Both the position numbers and the translations under genes were made by a program. A DNA stretch of 64,000 nucleotides, taken from the NCBI RefSeq assembly GCF_042675705.1, contig NZ_JBHTJJ010000006.1, one strand, 5' to 3'. Under the pieces are notes generated by a model. The model was not told the DNA's origin, ran no database searches, and saw nothing but the letters and a program-made list of their open reading frames with translations. How positions within the stretch are numbered: position 1 is the stretch's first letter; every line of letters starts with the position of its first letter. Shown here piece by piece: positions 61,626-64,000 of the stretch. Source of the DNA: Ruegeria arenilitoris (GTDB taxonomy: Bacteria > Pseudomonadota > Alphaproteobacteria > Rhodobacterales > Rhodobacteraceae).

Positions 61626-62861
61626 ATGACCAAGATTGCCAAGATAACCCTGCTGTTCGTGGTGTTCGTGGACCTGATCGGCCAAGGGCTGGTTTTTCCG
61701 ATCATCAACTCGCTGATCATGGAGACGAAATCGGGCTTTCTGCCGGAAGGCACGTCAATGGGCAGCCGTCACTTCTACTACGGTCTGGTGATCGGGTGTT
61801 TCTTCCTGTCTTGGTTTCTGGGCGTCGTCTATGTCTCGAAGGTCTCGGATTCCATCGGGCGCAAGAATGCACTTCTGATCTGCCTGGGCGGCGCGCTGGC
61901 TGGCTATGCGATCACGATTACCGCGCTGTATATCAACAGCCTGATCCTGTTGATCGTGGGCCGGTCGATCACCGGGTTCACAGCCGGAAACCAACCCATC
62001 GCGCAGGCGGCCATGATCGACGGCAGCACGGATGCGGCCGATCGTGACCGGAACATGGGTTATATCGTGACAGGGGTCAGCTTTGGCCTGGTCGGCGGCC
62101 CGATCATCGGAGCGGTCCTGTCGGATGCGGCGCTTTTGGGCAGCGTTGCCACGCTCAAGACCCCATTCTACGGCGCGTTTGTCCTGGTGCTCATCGCGAT
62201 CCTGCTGGTGTTGTTCTTCTTCAAGGATACCCGAACCGAACGCGAGCCCTTCGTCTTTCGCCCCCGCGACGTGACCGACAGCCTGGTTGCCGTGCGCGGC
62301 CACCCCATGGTTCTGAAGATCCTGCCCGTCTACGCGTTCTTCATGATCGCGAACGTCACCTTCTACGTGTTTGTGGACAATTTCCTGACCAGCGCCTTTG
62401 GTTATGGCGTGATCGGTGGCAGCATGGCGATGGTCGTCATCGGTGTTGCGCTGGCCTTCTCAAGTACGTTTCTCGTGAAACCCGCGCTAGAACGGTTCAG
62501 CAAGCACAACATCATCTATGTTTCGCTGATCGTCATGGTGATCTGCGGCTTTGCCTTCAGCCCCAGCGGCGTGCTCAGCTATGTGCCGGTGTTCCTGTTC
62601 TATTTCCTGTTCGGCGTGGCCTACCCGACCCTCCTGGGCCTGTTTTCCTCGTCGGTCAGCGAGGCGGATCAGGGCTGGGTCACGGGCGTGACCACGGCTG
62701 TGTTCTGCCTAGCGGGTGGAATCATGTCGCTGATCGGCGGCGGGTTGATGAGCATCAATATCCGCCTGCCCTACTACATCGTGATCGCCTCGGCCATTCT
62801 GGGGCTGATCGGGATGCACCGCCGGTGGAAGGGCAAGGAGATTTCGGCCCTGCTGGCCTGA
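61626..62861 (+). CDS. MFS transporter between hslU and hslV
   Basis: A 411-residue major facilitator with about 12 helices. It starts MTKIAKITLLFVVFVDLIGQ (GGAGA box upstream) and has the loop 2-3 motif GVVYVSKVSDSIGRKNALLI, FTAGNQPIAQAAMIDGS and LGLFSSSVSEADQGWVTGVT. It resembles multidrug or tetracycline-type transporters. The opposite strand to both hsl genes means it is not part of the heat-shock operon. Substrate not predictable. Confidence 0.87.
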   Translation: MTKIAKITLLFVVFVDLIGQGLVFPIINSLIMETKSGFLPEGTSMGSRHFYYGLVIGCFFLSWFLGVVYVSKVSDSIGRKNALLICLGGALAGYAITITALYINSLILLIVGRSITGFTAGNQPIAQAAMIDGSTDAADRDRNMGYIVTGVSFGLVGGPIIGAVLSDAALLGSVATLKTPFYGAFVLVLIAILLVLFFFKDTRTEREPFVFRPRDVTDSLVAVRGHPMVLKILPVYAFFMIANVTFYVFVDNFLTSAFGYGVIGGSMAMVVIGVALAFSSTFLVKPALERFSKHNIIYVSLIVMVICGFAFSPSGVLSYVPVFLFYFLFGVAYPTLLGLFSSSVSEADQGWVTGVTTAVFCLAGGIMSLIGGGLMSINIRLPYYIVIASAILGLIGMHRRWKGKEISALLA

Positions 62862-62864
62862 CCC

Positions 62865-63422
62865 CTAGCCCGAAATGCTCTCAACCGTCAGGTTGCCGTT
62901 GGTGTAGACGCAGATATCCGCGGCAATTGCCATGGCCTCGCGGGCAACCTCCTCGGCCGACTTGTCGCTGTCCATCATCGCGCGCGCGGCTGCGAGGGCA
63001 AAGTTGCCACCCGACCCGATCGCCGCCACGTCATGTTCCGGCTCGAGCACGTCCCCGGCCCCGGTGATCACGAACAGGTCTCGGCCGTCGGTGACGATCA
63101 GCATCGCCTCAAGCTTTTGCAGGTACTTGTCGGTGCGCCAGTCCTTGGCCAGTTCGACCGAGGCGCGGGCCAGTTGGCCGGGCGTGGCCTCCAGCTTGGC
63201 TTCCAGCCGTTCCAGCAGCGTGAAAGCATCGGCGGTCGATCCGGCGAACCCCGCGACGATCTCGAACCCTCCGGGCGACAGGCGCCGCACCTTGCGGGCG
63301 GTGCCCTTGATCACGGTCTGGCCCAGGCTGACCTGCCCGTCACCCGCGATGACGATCTGGCCGCCTTTCTTGACGCCGATGATCGTGGTGCCGTGCCAAC
63401 CGGGAAAGTCGTTCTCCGCCAT
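62865..63422 (-). CDS. hslV: ATP-dependent protease peptidase subunit HslV
   Basis: HslV is the proteasome-like peptidase that works with HslU. The 185-residue protein has a short propeptide, MAENDFPGWHG, then the catalytic N-terminal threonine TTIIGVKKGGQIVIAGDGQV (Thr12 after removal). The stretch IGSGGNFALAAARAM completes the proteasome beta fold. GGAGG precedes the ATG. It converges on the MFS gene (3-nt gap), and hslU lies beyond that gene on the same strand. Confidence 0.97.
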   Translation of the reverse strand: MAENDFPGWHGTTIIGVKKGGQIVIAGDGQVSLGQTVIKGTARKVRRLSPGGFEIVAGFAGSTADAFTLLERLEAKLEATPGQLARASVELAKDWRTDKYLQKLEAMLIVTDGRDLFVITGAGDVLEPEHDVAAIGSGGNFALAAARAMMDSDKSAEEVAREAMAIAADICVYTNGNLTVESISG

Positions 63423-63447
63423 TCAAGCCTCCGTATCCGTTGATGCC

Positions 63448-63479
63448 CTATATGGGCCGGGGGCGCGATCCGCGCAACC
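63448..63479 (-). promoter_or_regulatory. hslV: Possible RpoH promoter of hslV
   Basis: On the minus strand GGTTGCGC (63479-63472) and CCCATATAG (63456-63448) with a 15-nt spacer resemble an alphaproteobacterial heat-shock promoter. The -10-like word matches CCCATNTA well; the -35-like word keeps only the TTG core. It lies 26 nt before the hslV ATG. Confidence 0.45.
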
Positions 63480-63617
63480 CGTTCTCAAACTGCCTAAAAG
63501 ATATGCAATCCGTGCATCACGGGGTTGTCGGACCAGCAATTGTGAGTCGCCTGTCGCAAGACTAGATGAGGCTTACAACCGACACAGGGTCGGCTGTTTC
63601 AAAAAAGGAATGCGCAA

Positions 63618-63812
63618 ATGGCAACCACCGCAAATATCCATGCGCCGCTCGGAGCAGCTACCATCCTGCGTGTAGTGGACGGCATCTCGCACGCTTTCGA
63701 AGCTGTCGCCGAATGGAACACCGCCCGCAAGACCCGCAAGCTGCTGTCGCAACTGAGCGATGCCCAGCTGGAAGATATCGGTCTGGTCCGCGAAGATATC
63801 GCCAAGATCTGA
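63618..63812 (+). CDS. DUF1127 small protein
   Basis: A 64-residue basic protein with a hydrophilic start and the C-terminal DUF1127 pattern KTRKLLSQLSDAQLEDIGLV followed by REDIAKI. Members of this family in Rhodobacter bind RNA and take part in small-RNA maturation and RNA turnover; others are stress-linked. AAAGGA lies 7 nt before the ATG. It has its own intrinsic terminator and diverges from hslV. Confidence 0.9.
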   Translation: MATTANIHAPLGAATILRVVDGISHAFEAVAEWNTARKTRKLLSQLSDAQLEDIGLVREDIAKI

Positions 63813-63842
63813 ATTCAGACCGAATTCGACTAAAGACGAATG

Positions 63843-63869
63843 GCCGCTTGGATTTCCGGGCGGCTTTTT
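63843..63869 (+). terminator. Terminator of the DUF1127 gene
   Basis: GCCGCTTGG / CCGGGCGGC with a four-base loop forms a 9-bp stem (two G-T pairs), followed by TTTTTCTTTTT. It is 30 nt after the stop, a good rho-independent terminator. Confidence 0.9.
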
Positions 63870-63890
63870 CTTTTTGCGCAGACCATGCAC

Positions 63891-63919
63891 AAAAAAAGGC
63901 GCCCGATGAGGAGCGCCTT
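63891..63919 (-). terminator. Terminator of thioredoxin gene
   Basis: On the minus strand AAGGCGC / GCGCCTT with a ten-base loop is followed by TTTTT, 24 nt after the trxA stop. It converges with the DUF1127 terminator. Confidence 0.85.
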
Positions 63920-63942
63920 CTTTTGTTGAGTTCCGTTCGGTA

Positions 63943-64000
63943 TCAGATGGATTCGTCGATCCAGCTTTGCAGGGCGGCCTTCGGGGCAGCGCCCGCGCGG
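63943..64000 (-). CDS. trxA: Thioredoxin, C-terminal end (cut by window edge)
   Basis: The last 18 residues, RAGAAPKAALQSWIDESI, are visible on the minus strand and match the C-terminal helix of rhodobacterial thioredoxin, which follows a cis-proline and GAxPKxxL motif. The active site CGPC lies outside the window. An intrinsic terminator follows the stop. The assignment rests on this short tail alone. Confidence 0.7.
   Translation of the reverse strand, partial: RAGAAPKAALQSWIDESI

Overview
This window reads as chromosomal DNA of a marine alphaproteobacterium of the Roseobacter group (Rhodobacteraceae, Ruegeria/Silicibacter-like). The evidence is gene content, protein character and gene order: GC-rich DNA, hrcA-grpE apart from dnaKJ, an mnmE-mnmG-rsmG-parA-parB run ending near rph/rdgB/hemW, a NavBac sodium channel, and a TPP-riboswitch thiDOSGEF operon. 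No phage, insertion sequence, CRISPR array, rRNA or tRNA gene was seen. Coding density is very high, and many neighbours overlap by 4 nt.

Layout. 1-3710 (minus): thiamine operon thiD-thiO-thiS-thiG-thiE-thiF behind a TPP riboswitch. 3786-7097 (minus): dnaK-dnaJ with a heat-shock-like promoter, an intercistronic hairpin and a strong terminator, with alkB divergent. 7771-16735: envelope polysaccharide region with a KpsM-like ABC permease, CysQ, KdsB, GalE, two tandem family-2 glycosyltransferases of equal length, a Core-2/GT14 branching transferase and a two-part sulfotransferase. The most economical reading is synthesis of a sulfated, perhaps Kdo-linked, surface glycan. 16719-30290: an L,D-transpeptidase lipoprotein, a voltage-gated sodium channel, an rRNA methyltransferase, two tandem ABC exporters, CCA transferase, two Nudix enzymes, Hsp33, a response regulator-PP2C phosphatase opposite an Hpt protein, and threonine deaminase. 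30425-39110: argG, small proteins, an exported MsrA, a ribokinase-like kinase, malic enzyme and mutS.

39146-54238 holds the probable replication-origin neighbourhood. Genes left of about 51.1 kb (hemJ, rho, mnmE, mnmG, rsmG, parA, parB) run leftward and genes right of 51.5 kb (maf, aroE, coaE, dnaQ) run rightward. The 403-bp gap between them is AT-rich and carries several DnaA-box-like words, GANTC sites and a 9-bp inverted repeat. Two perfect 16-bp parS sites lie at the 5' ends of mnmG and rsmG, within about 5 kb of the gap and beside parAB.

54264-64000: secB, fxsA-like, a Tim44-domain protein, mltA, smr, a transporter, a serine-hydrolase lipoprotein, and hslU and hslV separated by an oppositely oriented MFS gene, then a DUF1127 small protein and the C-terminus of thioredoxin. 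The window is mostly core housekeeping. The points of most interest are the candidate origin with parS embedded in coding sequence, the possible sulfated-glycan pathway with its unusual sulfotransferase, and the split hslVU locus.
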